From CAISIP01 sp963974265 (GTDB lineage: Bacteria; Pseudomonadota; Gammaproteobacteria; Burkholderiales; Burkholderiaceae_C): a stretch of 59,973 bases of DNA. The notes under the pieces were generated by a model, which was not told the origin of the DNA, did not search any database, and worked only from the letters and a program-made list of their open reading frames with translations. The stretch is taken from positions 1-59,973 of the forward strand of contig CAXBDR010000002.1 of assembly GCA_963974265.1 (NCBI GenBank), read 5' to 3'. The number at the start of each line of letters is the position of its first letter. Position 1 is the first letter of the stretch. The translations under genes and the position numbers were made by a program. Below are positions 1 through 8,216 of this stretch, one piece after another.

Positions 1-87
1 GGCTACAGGGTAACTGCCGGATTTAGGGTCAATCGATTACCCGTTGACATCCAGCTCTGCGGATGATCCGGAGAAGAGCGTGTTCGC

Positions 88-1377
88 CTATCGACCGCTT
101 CCGGCGGCTGACATCTTTTTTGCCGCGTCCGTCTTGGAATTGCTGCCATCGGTGGCCGCGTTCGCTGCAACCTTGCCGTCGCGGAGATGCGATTCCAATC
201 GCCGCCGAAGCGACAGCAGATGTTCTTCGAGCGATCGTGTAGTCAGCTTCGTGCCAAAAGGTGCGTCGTTGGCCGCCGCGCCGCAGTTGGTTGCCAACAT
301 GCGCTCCAGCATCACATCGCCGAGGGCACTGCGGTAGTGCGCAGGCTCCCAGAACCAGCGAAGTACGGTACGACGATCGCCGGCGTCAGGCGGCTGTTCC
401 GCAGAGTATGTGTCAATGGTGTTGAAGTCCCATAGTGAAACAGCAGCGTTGTCGGTGATGTTGACCAACGATCTTTTCCATTCTTCGAACAGTCGCCACT
501 TGCCGCTACGCTCCAATATGGCAAGGTACTCGACATGGTAAGGGTTGATGAATAGTACAAGTTCGACTTTCTGCTTCTTGCTCCACTCAATGAGTCGACG
601 CAACGCCTCGAAGCTGCTTTGCGCATCACCGGTATCCGGGTCCAATTGGAACGAATGGCTCAGACGGTCGATCAGTTCACGGTTCTTTTGTGCGAAGAGT
701 ACTTGCTGGCCTTCGTGTCGGATGATTTCGAAATAATCTCTGGCCGGATTGAATCCGGCCGAGGTTCGGGTCGATGCATTGGCGTCACGCTGCGCGACGA
801 CGGTGTAGAACGAATCGGCGAGGGTCGTCAACGAGAAAAGTGCCTTGAGGCGATCGATGGTGCGCTGTACAAGGTGAGAGAAATCCTGTGGATGCAATCC
901 GGCAACGAAAAGACGTCGCTCTTCCGGACTGCGCGAGGGAGCCTTGTTGCCGGGTTCCGACAAAGCGCCTGTCGGATGGATGAAGTCGAGAAAATCGACG
1001 CCATGCAGAATGCGAGTCGCAGTCGTTCCGCTCGCGTGCATCGATAACGAGGCCTGGTAGCTGAAACTCGCGCCAGCAATACCCGCATTGAAAACGGGTT
1101 GGTATGAAGCTGGCCAACATTGGCTCATCGGATCGATCCCCAGCTCAGGGCGGGAATTTCCGCCAATGACGGTTGTTGCTGCCATGCGCTCCGCAAGGTA
1201 GGGTTTGACCACTCGCATGCGTTCGGCCGAAGCCGGCTTCAAGACATTGATGCCGGCCCATGGTCCATTGCCGAAAAGCCCATAAGGATCAACCAGGAAG
1301 TTGATGGATGCGGCTATCCCGGTCGTGCCAATGATCACGACGAGCAGGCGCTTGAGATAACCAGAATGTGCAGCCAT
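88..1377 (-). CDS. SGNH/AlgJ-like O-acetylation partner protein of the EPS locus
   Basis: Predicted single-pass envelope protein of 429 residues. An N-terminal hydrophobic segment (about residues 10-28) is followed by a GGNSRPELG motif (GNSR at 73-76) that resembles the block I serine region of SGNH/GDSL enzymes, and a late EPAHY motif with His347 in the position where these enzymes carry the catalytic histidine. It lies 11 bases downstream of an MBOAT acyltransferase gene on the same strand. Pairing of a membrane acyltransferase with a periplasmic SGNH protein is typical of polysaccharide O-acetylation, as in AlgI with AlgJ/AlgX. I infer that it passes acetyl groups to the EPS. The start was set at 1377 because the longer reading frame overlaps the MBOAT gene and the hydrophobic signal begins only here. 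The last 80 residues are polar and low in complexity. Family assignment is by motif only. Confidence 0.6.
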   Translation of the reverse strand: MAAHSGYLKRLLVVIIGTTGIAASINFLVDPYGLFGNGPWAGINVLKPASAERMRVVKPYLAERMAATTVIGGNSRPELGIDPMSQCWPASYQPVFNAGIAGASFSYQASLSMHASGTTATRILHGVDFLDFIHPTGALSEPGNKAPSRSPEERRLFVAGLHPQDFSHLVQRTIDRLKALFSLTTLADSFYTVVAQRDANASTRTSAGFNPARDYFEIIRHEGQQVLFAQKNRELIDRLSHSFQLDPDTGDAQSSFEALRRLIEWSKKQKVELVLFINPYHVEYLAILERSGKWRLFEEWKRSLVNITDNAAVSLWDFNTIDTYSAEQPPDAGDRRTVLRWFWEPAHYRSALGDVMLERMLATNCGAAANDAPFGTKLTTRSLEEHLLSLRRRLESHLRDGKVAANAATDGSNSKTDAAKKMSAAGSGR

Positions 1378-1388
1378 GCGTCGACGAT

Positions 1389-2963
1389 TCAGAACTGAAA
1401 GTAGAGGAACTCTGAAACGCGTGTCATCGCGAAGATGGCGACGGTAGCCAGAAACCCGATCAGCAAGGCCCACCGTGCCGAGGGCTCCCACCGAAGTCTG
1501 GATAGCGCGCTTGGCATTGGCAATTCATCTGAAGGTTGGCACTGGTGCATATTCAAGGCCGGTTCCGCCGTCCGCATGATTTGTTGCGTGTTCGGACAAA
1601 GGAGCGCGACCGGCAATAACATCGCGATCCATAGCCAGGTTTGCACGAAATCGGTCCCACCCCCCAAGTAGGTCTCTATTCCTATTGCTTGGAGCGGAAG
1701 CCATAGGTCGCCGAGACGCATGGCGATTCCATTCGGCAGCGCTACGCCATGCACGCCAGCCATGCCGGCCAGGACAGACACTGCTGTATCGAAGTCCACG
1801 GCCCGGAAGAACACCCAACCGATGACGACAGCGATAAATGTCACCAACCAGGCAACGAGTCTGACAAGCGGCTTGTTGTTGAAGCCATCGACACCTGGGA
1901 AAAACCTGCGCCACAAATGGTTTGCCGTCAGGTAGACCCCATGCAGGCCTCCCCAGACAACGAACGTCCAACCCGCTCCGTGCCATAGACCTCCAAGCAA
2001 CATTGTCAGCAGAAGGTTGCGATAACGTTTGAGACTCGTCCCTCGATTTCCCCCGAGCGCAATGTACAGGTATTCCCGCAAGAATTGCGACAGCGTCATG
2101 TGCCAACGCCGCCAGAACTCGATGATGCTGGTCGCCCTGTAGGGCGAATGAAAATTGAGCGGAAGCTTGATGCCGAAGATGCGCGCACCTCCGATGGCCA
2201 TGTCTGAATAGCCGGAAAAGTCGAAATACAGCTGCAATGTATAAGCGAGGGCTCCGCCCCAGGCGGTGAACAGACTCAGAGTCTCACCACGCGCGGCAGC
2301 ATCGAAAGTGGGCGTGGCAAATTGAGCTACACCGTCCGCCAATACGGTCTTCTTGAACAACCCGATGGCGAAAATGGTCAGCCCGATCGAGATATTCGAG
2401 ACATGCGGTTTCATCGCGTCGTCCCGCATGAATTGCGGGAGCATGTCCCGGTGGTGAACAATCGGGCCGGCAATCAGTTGAGGAAAAAACGTCACGAAGA
2501 GTGCGTAGTGCATGAAACTGTATTCACGCGCGAGGCCTCTTCTGGCGTCGACAAGATACGCGATCTGCTGAAAGGTGAAGAAAGAAATTGCCAAAGGCAA
2601 GATGATCTCTTTCAGCGGAATATGGGTGCCGGCCAAGTTGTTGACTGATTCGATCGCAAAATCGGTGTACTTGAAATATGCGATGAGACTCAGATTGAAG
2701 ACAACTCCGGCGCTCAACCATAGGCGCCCGGAAAATCCATCTGGATCAGCGCGCTTGCTCAAGATCTGCCCGAGTCGAAAGTTGACGAGCATCGAAACCG
2801 CGATCAGCAGCAAATAGGTCGGGTTCCACCACCCATAGAAGAACAATGAGCAAATGACCAGCCACGCGACTGCCGGCTCGCGGCCCAGTCTGGCTATCAG
2901 GAAGTAGCCGACAAAGGTCAGTGGCAGAAACGCAAACAGGAATTCGTAAGAACTAAATAGCAT
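1389..2963 (-). CDS. MBOAT family O-acyltransferase (AlgI-like)
   Basis: Membrane-bound O-acyltransferase of 524 residues, many hydrophobic segments, close to the usual 470-520 of AlgI/DltB-type proteins. It begins MLFSSYEFLFAF, a start common in this family. The family's conserved histidines are visible in LWHGAGW (His328) and GGLHG (His341). A SPYRATSIIEFWRRWHMTLS-type block precedes the invariant histidine region. These enzymes move acyl groups, usually acetyl, across the inner membrane onto a periplasmic acceptor. The neighbouring SGNH-like protein and the surrounding sugar-nucleotide genes point to EPS O-acetylation. The start at 2963 is an ATG. The substrate cannot be read from sequence. 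Confidence 0.88.
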   Translation of the reverse strand: MLFSSYEFLFAFLPLTFVGYFLIARLGREPAVAWLVICSLFFYGWWNPTYLLLIAVSMLVNFRLGQILSKRADPDGFSGRLWLSAGVVFNLSLIAYFKYTDFAIESVNNLAGTHIPLKEIILPLAISFFTFQQIAYLVDARRGLAREYSFMHYALFVTFFPQLIAGPIVHHRDMLPQFMRDDAMKPHVSNISIGLTIFAIGLFKKTVLADGVAQFATPTFDAAARGETLSLFTAWGGALAYTLQLYFDFSGYSDMAIGGARIFGIKLPLNFHSPYRATSIIEFWRRWHMTLSQFLREYLYIALGGNRGTSLKRYRNLLLTMLLGGLWHGAGWTFVVWGGLHGVYLTANHLWRRFFPGVDGFNNKPLVRLVAWLVTFIAVVIGWVFFRAVDFDTAVSVLAGMAGVHGVALPNGIAMRLGDLWLPLQAIGIETYLGGGTDFVQTWLWIAMLLPVALLCPNTQQIMRTAEPALNMHQCQPSDELPMPSALSRLRWEPSARWALLIGFLATVAIFAMTRVSEFLYFQF

Positions 2964-3131
2964 CGGTTGCCTGGTTCCATTGGCTGGCGTCTCGGTTGTA
3001 GCCTGGGACCATTTCGAGTCCTGCGAGGCGAGGCGGACTATCGGCTATCAAGATCGTCTGTATCGCCGAGAGGCAACTTGAGGTCGGTGAGTTGTTGGGG
3101 AATGGTTGGCGCGGGAGCATCGCGCGATCGT

Positions 3132-4451
3132 TCAGTTCTCCAGGAACCGCGTCGCATTCTCCAGGTCCTCGTGCGTGATGCCGGTGTTCAAGGCGCCGAC
3201 GAACTTGCGCCAGGCCAGGTCGGGTTCGGCCAGCGTGAAGCCGTAGAAGATCTTGCCGCCCGAGGCCCGGCCGCGCACGGCCATGGCCCGTACCGTCGAC
3301 TGCTCGTTGTTGCCGAGTTCGACCGTTGCGTCGCCCCAGACCCGGATCGGTATCTCCGAATCGGCGTGGGCGAGGAACCCGAAGATCGACAGTTCCACCA
3401 CCCGCAGGCTGGTGACCAGCGGCTTCTTGTCTTCGGTCTGCACCAGGAAGTTGCCCGGGCACTTGAGTGAATACCGCTGGTGCTGGCGCAGGTGCTTGCC
3501 GCTCTTGGGCGGGTCGGTCATCTTGGGCAGCATCTTCTGGTGCTGGGGCTGGTCGTAGATCGCGTGCAGCAGCATCTTCTCGCGGCTGGTCAGGTGTTCG
3601 AACACCTGGGTGCGCTGGTTGAAGAAGTAGTCCAGCAAATCGGTGGTCATCACCGGGTCGTTGGTCGTGTGGTAGCGGCGTTGCGGCAGCTGGATGTTGG
3701 GCAGCTCGGTGCGCACGAAATAGTCGTACAGGTTCTTGCGGCGTGGCTTCTTGCCGTAGGTCTCCTGGTATTTGCGCGGCGCGGTGCGCAGATCGAGTGT
3801 CGCGCCCACGGCCGGTGCCCCGTTGGCGAAGTCGTAGTTGTCGACCTTGTTCTCGGCCAGCCGCTTGAAGAACAGCAGAGACTCGTACATCTCGATGCGA
3901 TTGGGGTGGACCGCGATCACCAGGTGCCGGGTGTCGAAGAAGGTCGTGCAGTATTCGTACATGAACTTCATCAGCGGGAACAGGATGGCGCCGCCGGTCT
4001 TGCGGAAGTCCGGATGCACCGCCAGCGCCGACACCTCGGCGATCTTGCCGCCGCGCGCGCGCACCGCCTTGAGGTCGAAGATGGCCTGCAGCGGAAAACC
4101 GAACACGCTCTCGCGGATCAGCGACAAGGTGCCCACCACTTCGCCGTCGAACTTGGCGCACAAGGTGGTCGTGGTCGGCAGGGCATGGTAGATCGTCGCG
4201 CGCAACCCGGACGGCGCCGGCTTCATGAAGCCGCTGCTGACGTAGGCGTCGTGCAACAGCTTGAAGCAGGCCTCGAGTTCCTCCTGGGTCTCGGCGATCT
4301 TGAGCACCAGGCGCTTGTCGGGCGCCGGGTCGCAGTCGACGAAGGAGCGGAAGATGGCGAACCGCACCGAGCGCGGGAACAGCGAAAAAACCTTGCGCAG
4401 GCCTTCGCGCCACGCCTTGTGGATGTTGGCCAGCAGCGACCGCTTTTTCAC
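3132..4451 (-). CDS. FeeM-like GNAT acyltransferase fused to a C-terminal PilZ domain
   Basis: Protein of 439 residues. Residues about 50-260 have the pattern of the FeeM-like N-acyl amino acid synthase/exosortase-associated acyltransferase branch of the GNAT fold, with AKFDGEVVGTLSLI and SALAVHPDFRKTG as the beta-strand and acyl-CoA loop regions. The C-terminus resembles a PilZ c-di-GMP receptor: an RxxxR signature (RQHQR, 322-326) and ELSIFG (353-358), which matches the (D/N)xSxxG signature except for Glu in the first position. It starts with GTG at 4451 with an AGGAGG ribosome-binding site five bases upstream (4457-4462). It follows the manC-type gene and precedes the MBOAT pair. Inference: an acyltransferase whose activity could be gated by c-di-GMP. 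The acyl substrate and actual c-di-GMP binding are unknown. Confidence 0.7.
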   Translation of the reverse strand: MKKRSLLANIHKAWREGLRKVFSLFPRSVRFAIFRSFVDCDPAPDKRLVLKIAETQEELEACFKLLHDAYVSSGFMKPAPSGLRATIYHALPTTTTLCAKFDGEVVGTLSLIRESVFGFPLQAIFDLKAVRARGGKIAEVSALAVHPDFRKTGGAILFPLMKFMYEYCTTFFDTRHLVIAVHPNRIEMYESLLFFKRLAENKVDNYDFANGAPAVGATLDLRTAPRKYQETYGKKPRRKNLYDYFVRTELPNIQLPQRRYHTTNDPVMTTDLLDYFFNQRTQVFEHLTSREKMLLHAIYDQPQHQKMLPKMTDPPKSGKHLRQHQRYSLKCPGNFLVQTEDKKPLVTSLRVVELSIFGFLAHADSEIPIRVWGDATVELGNNEQSTVRAMAVRGRASGGKIFYGFTLAEPDLAWRKFVGALNTGITHEDLENATRFLEN

Positions 4452-4514
4452 ATATGCCTCCTCGCCGCGTGCCGGTCCGTGCCAGTCGGGCCCGCCCCCA
4501 GGCGGCCGACCGCA

Positions 4515-6026
4515 TCAGCGACCGTACATGTCCTCGAACCGCACGATGTCGTCTTCACCCAGGTAGGTTCCCGACTGCACCTCGATCATCTCCAGTTGCA
4601 CGCGCCCCGGGTTCTCGAGCCGGTGGGTCGTACCCAATGGAATATAGGTCGATTCGTTCTCGGAAACCAGAAAGCTCTCGTCGCCCCGCGTCACCCTGGC
4701 CGTGCCGCTGACGACGATCCAGTGTTCGGCCCGGTGATGGTGCATCTGCAACGACAGGGTACCACCGGGCTTGACCACGATACGCTTGACCTGGAACCGG
4801 GCGCCGGCGTCGACGCTGTCATACCAGCCCCAGGGTCGGAACACCTTGCGGTGGGTCTGGCCCTCGAGCCGTCCGCCCTTCTTGAGCGCATCGACCACCT
4901 TCTTGACGTCCTGGGTGTGGTCCTTGTGCGCGACCAGCACGGCATCGGGTGTCTCCACGACCACCAGGTTGCTCACGCCCACGCAGGCCACGAGCCGGTT
5001 GTCCGACAGGGCCAGCGTGTTGCGGCAATCGTGCAGCATCACGTCGCCCTGGCCGACGTTGCCATCGGCGTCCTTGGGCAGCACCTTCCACAACGCGTCC
5101 CAGGCGCCCACGTCGGACCAGCCGGCCTGCAGCGGGATCACGACGCCGGTCGGCAGGCCGGCCACCGCATCGGCGCGCTCGCGGCCGCTGGTGGTGATGC
5201 GTTCCATCACGGCATAGTCGATCGAGTCCGACGGGCAGGCCGCAAACGCCTCCTTGCCCACGCGCGCAAAATCACCATCGCGGCTCACGGCATGCCAGGC
5301 CTGTTCGCAGGCGGCCAGGATGTCGGCGCGGCAACGGCCGATGGCCGCCAGCCATACCGATGCGCGCAACATGAAAATGCCGCTGTTCCACAGGTAGGAG
5401 CCCTCGTCCAGGTAGGCCTGCGCCGTCTTCAGGTCCGGCTTTTCGACGAAACGGGCGATCAGCCGGGCCGACGATGCATCCGCCACACCACCGTCGGCAG
5501 CCACAGGGGCGCCACTCTGGATGTAGCCGTAGCCGGTCTCGGGCGCATCGGGCGTGATGCCGAAGGTCACGACCATTCCCTGCGCCGCCAACAGCGCACC
5601 CTGGCGCACCGCGGCGCAATAGGCCTCGGTGTCCAGGATCACGTGGTCGGCCGGCATGACCAGCAACACCGGGTCGGTGGCGTCGTCGGCCTGCGCCGCC
5701 AGGGCCGCCAGCGTCAGGGCCGGCGCGGTGTTGCGGCCGGCGGGCTCGAGCACGATGGTGCCGGGCTTGCCCATCAGGCGCAGCTGCTCGGCGATCACGA
5801 AGCGATATTCCTCGTTGCACACCACCATCGGCGACGCCAGCTCGGTGCCGATGCCGTCGGTGCGGCGCACGGTGGCCTGCAGCAGCGAGTCTTCGCCGAT
5901 CAGCGGCAGCAGCTGCTTGGGGTATTTCTCGCGCGACAGCGGCCACAGTCGTGTGCCCGAGCCGCCGGACAGGACGACCGGCTGCACCCGTGCAGCGGTC
6001 GGCGCAGGTGTTTGCGCAGTCACCAT
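4515..6026 (-). CDS. manC: Bifunctional mannose-1-phosphate guanylyltransferase / mannose-6-phosphate isomerase
   Basis: Protein of 503 residues with the two-domain architecture of AlgA/ManC/XanB. The N-terminal nucleotidyltransferase carries GGSGTRLWP (21-29) and a downstream FVEKP. The C-terminal cupin-type isomerase region has RPWGWYDS, the metal-binding QMHHHRAEHW segment and THRLENPG. It would interconvert fructose-6-phosphate and mannose-6-phosphate and make GDP-mannose from mannose-1-phosphate, a precursor for mannose-containing or deoxysugar-containing EPS. It lies 27 bases downstream of another nucleotidyltransferase gene in the same transcription run. Length and motifs are complete. 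The symbol follows the family and could equally be algA or cpsB. Confidence 0.9.
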   Translation of the reverse strand: MVTAQTPAPTAARVQPVVLSGGSGTRLWPLSREKYPKQLLPLIGEDSLLQATVRRTDGIGTELASPMVVCNEEYRFVIAEQLRLMGKPGTIVLEPAGRNTAPALTLAALAAQADDATDPVLLVMPADHVILDTEAYCAAVRQGALLAAQGMVVTFGITPDAPETGYGYIQSGAPVAADGGVADASSARLIARFVEKPDLKTAQAYLDEGSYLWNSGIFMLRASVWLAAIGRCRADILAACEQAWHAVSRDGDFARVGKEAFAACPSDSIDYAVMERITTSGRERADAVAGLPTGVVIPLQAGWSDVGAWDALWKVLPKDADGNVGQGDVMLHDCRNTLALSDNRLVACVGVSNLVVVETPDAVLVAHKDHTQDVKKVVDALKKGGRLEGQTHRKVFRPWGWYDSVDAGARFQVKRIVVKPGGTLSLQMHHHRAEHWIVVSGTARVTRGDESFLVSENESTYIPLGTTHRLENPGRVQLEMIEVQSGTYLGEDDIVRFEDMYGR

Positions 6027-6053
6027 GAGTCGTTCCTCGAATGAATGATGTCT

Positions 6054-7157
6054 TCAACCACGGGCATCGCCCCAACGCAGGTCGGCCGTCTCGTCGCCCT
6101 GGTACAAGGTCTTGCCGAAGCGGTTCACGCAGTACTCGGGCGAGGCGATCATGTCCTCGAACACCATGTCGGCGCCGATGCGCGTGTATTCGAACAGAAT
6201 GCTGCGCCGCACCGTTGCTCCGGCGCGCAAGGTCGAGCCGTGCCCGATCCAGGCCGGCCCGACGATGCTGGCGCCCGGTTCGATACACACGCTCGAACCG
6301 ATGTACACCGGCCCCTGGATGTCGACCTCGTCCCACGGTATGCGCGTGTTGATGCCCACCCAGACGCCGGGACGCACTTCGCGCCCGGGCATGTTCATCT
6401 GCGCCACGTCGCCCCGCAGCACCCGCTGCAGCACCGACCAGTAGTCGCTGACCCGGCCGATGTCGATCCAGTTGAAGAAGCGGCTCTGCGCGAAAAACGG
6501 CAGGCCCTCGGCCACCAGGCTGGGAAAAAGCTGCGAGCCGATGTCGTACACCTGCCCGGTGGGAATGCGTTCGAGCGCGGCCGGCTCGAAGATGTAGATG
6601 CCGGTGCTCGCGAGCGTGGAGCGTGCTTCGGCGGGTTCGGGTTTCTCCTGGAACGACTCGACCCGCCCGGCCTTGTCGGCCACGACGATGCCGTAGTTCT
6701 TCACGTCTTCCCGTGGCACGTTGAGCGTCACCACGCTGGCCATGGCGCCTTGCTGGCGATGCTGGTGCAGGGCCGCGCCGATGTCCAGGTCGATCAGCGC
6801 ATCGCCGCACAACACGATGGTGGTCTCGTCGAAGAAGCCGCTGAAATCCTGGATCTTGCGCATGCCGCCGGCCGACCCCAGCGGCCGGGGCACGATGTCG
6901 CCATGGGCGCGCACGCCTTCATACGAATAACCGATCTGCACGCCCCAGCGGTGGCCGTCGCCAAAATACTGTTCGATCTTGTCGTTGTGGAAAGCCACGT
7001 TGACCATGATCTCGTTCACGCCGTATTTGGCCAGGTGCTCGATCAGGTACTCCATCACCGGCTTGCCCAGGATGGGCACCATGGCCTTGGGCAGGTCGTT
7101 GGTCAGCGGGCGCACCCGTGTGCCCTGGCCGGCGGCCAGAATCATTCCCTTAGCCAT
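6054..7157 (-). CDS. Nucleotide-sugar pyrophosphorylase with left-handed beta-helix tail
   Basis: Protein of 367 residues. It opens with the nucleotidyltransferase signature AAGQGTRVRPLTNDLPKAM and continues with a Rossmann-like catalytic domain to about residue 235. The tail shows hexapeptide repeats (VRPGVWVGINTRI, VYIGSSVCIEPGASIVG), which typify mannose-1-phosphate guanylyltransferase/GlmU-like proteins. It would join a hexose-1-phosphate to a nucleoside triphosphate. The nucleotide and sugar cannot be decided from motifs. GDP-mannose or UDP/dTDP-hexose are possible, and the neighbouring ManC would make it partly redundant if it is a GDP-mannose enzyme. It lies 33 bases downstream of galE. 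Confidence 0.8.
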   Translation of the reverse strand: MAKGMILAAGQGTRVRPLTNDLPKAMVPILGKPVMEYLIEHLAKYGVNEIMVNVAFHNDKIEQYFGDGHRWGVQIGYSYEGVRAHGDIVPRPLGSAGGMRKIQDFSGFFDETTIVLCGDALIDLDIGAALHQHRQQGAMASVVTLNVPREDVKNYGIVVADKAGRVESFQEKPEPAEARSTLASTGIYIFEPAALERIPTGQVYDIGSQLFPSLVAEGLPFFAQSRFFNWIDIGRVSDYWSVLQRVLRGDVAQMNMPGREVRPGVWVGINTRIPWDEVDIQGPVYIGSSVCIEPGASIVGPAWIGHGSTLRAGATVRRSILFEYTRIGADMVFEDMIASPEYCVNRFGKTLYQGDETADLRWGDARG

Positions 7158-7190
7158 GCGGCCTTACCCCTTGCCATCTTGTGTCTGCCT

Positions 7191-8216
7191 TCATGCGTTC
7201 GATGTGTTCGAGCGGTACCCGTCGGGATTGCCGCTTTGCCAGCGCCAGGCGTCCTGGCACATCGCCTGCAGGTCGCGCTCGGCGCGCCAGCCCAGCAACT
7301 GCGCCGCCTGGGACGGGTCAGCGTAACACGCGGCCACGTCACCGGCGCGTCGGCCCGCGATCTGGTACGGAACCGGCCGCCCGCTGGCCTGCTCGAACGC
7401 GCGCACCATGTCCAGCACGCTGTAGCCGGTGCCCGTGCCCAGGTTGATGGCCCGGCATTCTGCATGTTGCTCCAGCCGTTCGAGTGCCTTGAGGTGCCCC
7501 AGCGCCAGGTCGACCACATGGATGTAGTCACGCACGCCGGTGCCGTCGGGCGTGGCGTAGTCGTTGCCCCATACGTTGAGGTGTGTGCGTGCGCCCACCG
7601 CCACCTGCGCCACGTAGGGCAGCAGGTTGTTGGGCGTGCCTTGCGGGTCCTCGCCGATCAGGCCGCTGGCGTGGGCACCCACCGGGTTGAAATACCGCAG
7701 GATGGAGATGCGCCAGTCGGCGTCGCTGCGGTGCAGGTCGCGCAACATGTTCTCGATCACCAGCTTGCTCGTGCCGTACGGGTTGGTGGCCGACAGCGGA
7801 TGGTCTTCCTGCAAGGGCAGGCGCTGCGGGTCGCCATAGACCGTGGCCGACGAGCTGAACACCAGCGTCTTTACGTCGCAGGCCTGCATGGCCTGCAGCA
7901 GGCTCACCGTGCCACTGACGTTGTTGTCGTAATAGGCCAGCGGGTTCTCGACCGATTCGCCCACCGCCTTGAGGCCGGCGAAATGAATCACCGCCCGGGC
8001 GCCGCTGCTGCGCAGCGCCTGCTCCATGGCGGCCCGGTCCCGGATGTCGGCCCAGATCACCGTCGGCTTCCTGCCGGTGATGCGTTCGACCCGGTTGAGC
8101 GATTCGGCCTGGCTGTTGCAGAAGTTGTCGACGACCGTGACCGCTTGCCCGGCCTGCAGCAATTCGACGCAGGTGTGGCTGCCGATGTAGCCCGCGCCGC
8201 CGGTGACCAGGATCAT
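7191..8216 (-). CDS. galE: UDP-glucose 4-epimerase
   Basis: Short-chain dehydrogenase/reductase of 341 residues, the normal GalE length. The NAD-binding TGGAGYIGS lies at 5-13, the catalytic Tyr147/Lys151 pair in YGTSK, and a SSSATVYG segment supplies the active-site serine region. It interconverts UDP-glucose and UDP-galactose (or the N-acetyl forms), giving galactose-type precursors to the EPS pathway. The start overlaps the wecB stop by four bases (ATGA arrangement), so translation is probably coupled. Confidence 0.92.
   Translation of the reverse strand: MILVTGGAGYIGSHTCVELLQAGQAVTVVDNFCNSQAESLNRVERITGRKPTVIWADIRDRAAMEQALRSSGARAVIHFAGLKAVGESVENPLAYYDNNVSGTVSLLQAMQACDVKTLVFSSSATVYGDPQRLPLQEDHPLSATNPYGTSKLVIENMLRDLHRSDADWRISILRYFNPVGAHASGLIGEDPQGTPNNLLPYVAQVAVGARTHLNVWGNDYATPDGTGVRDYIHVVDLALGHLKALERLEQHAECRAINLGTGTGYSVLDMVRAFEQASGRPVPYQIAGRRAGDVAACYADPSQAAQLLGWRAERDLQAMCQDAWRWQSGNPDGYRSNTSNA

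Noticed and set aside
1..87. Left edge of the window.
   Set aside because: It holds the region beyond the SGNH-like stop codon; no gene, terminator stem or repeat could be supported in it.
3480..6044. An 854-codon open frame on the plus strand opposite the PilZ and ManC-type genes.
   Set aside because: It is antisense to two well-recognised genes, is rich in His/Gln/Arg/Val as expected for the complement of high-GC coding DNA, and shows no family motif.
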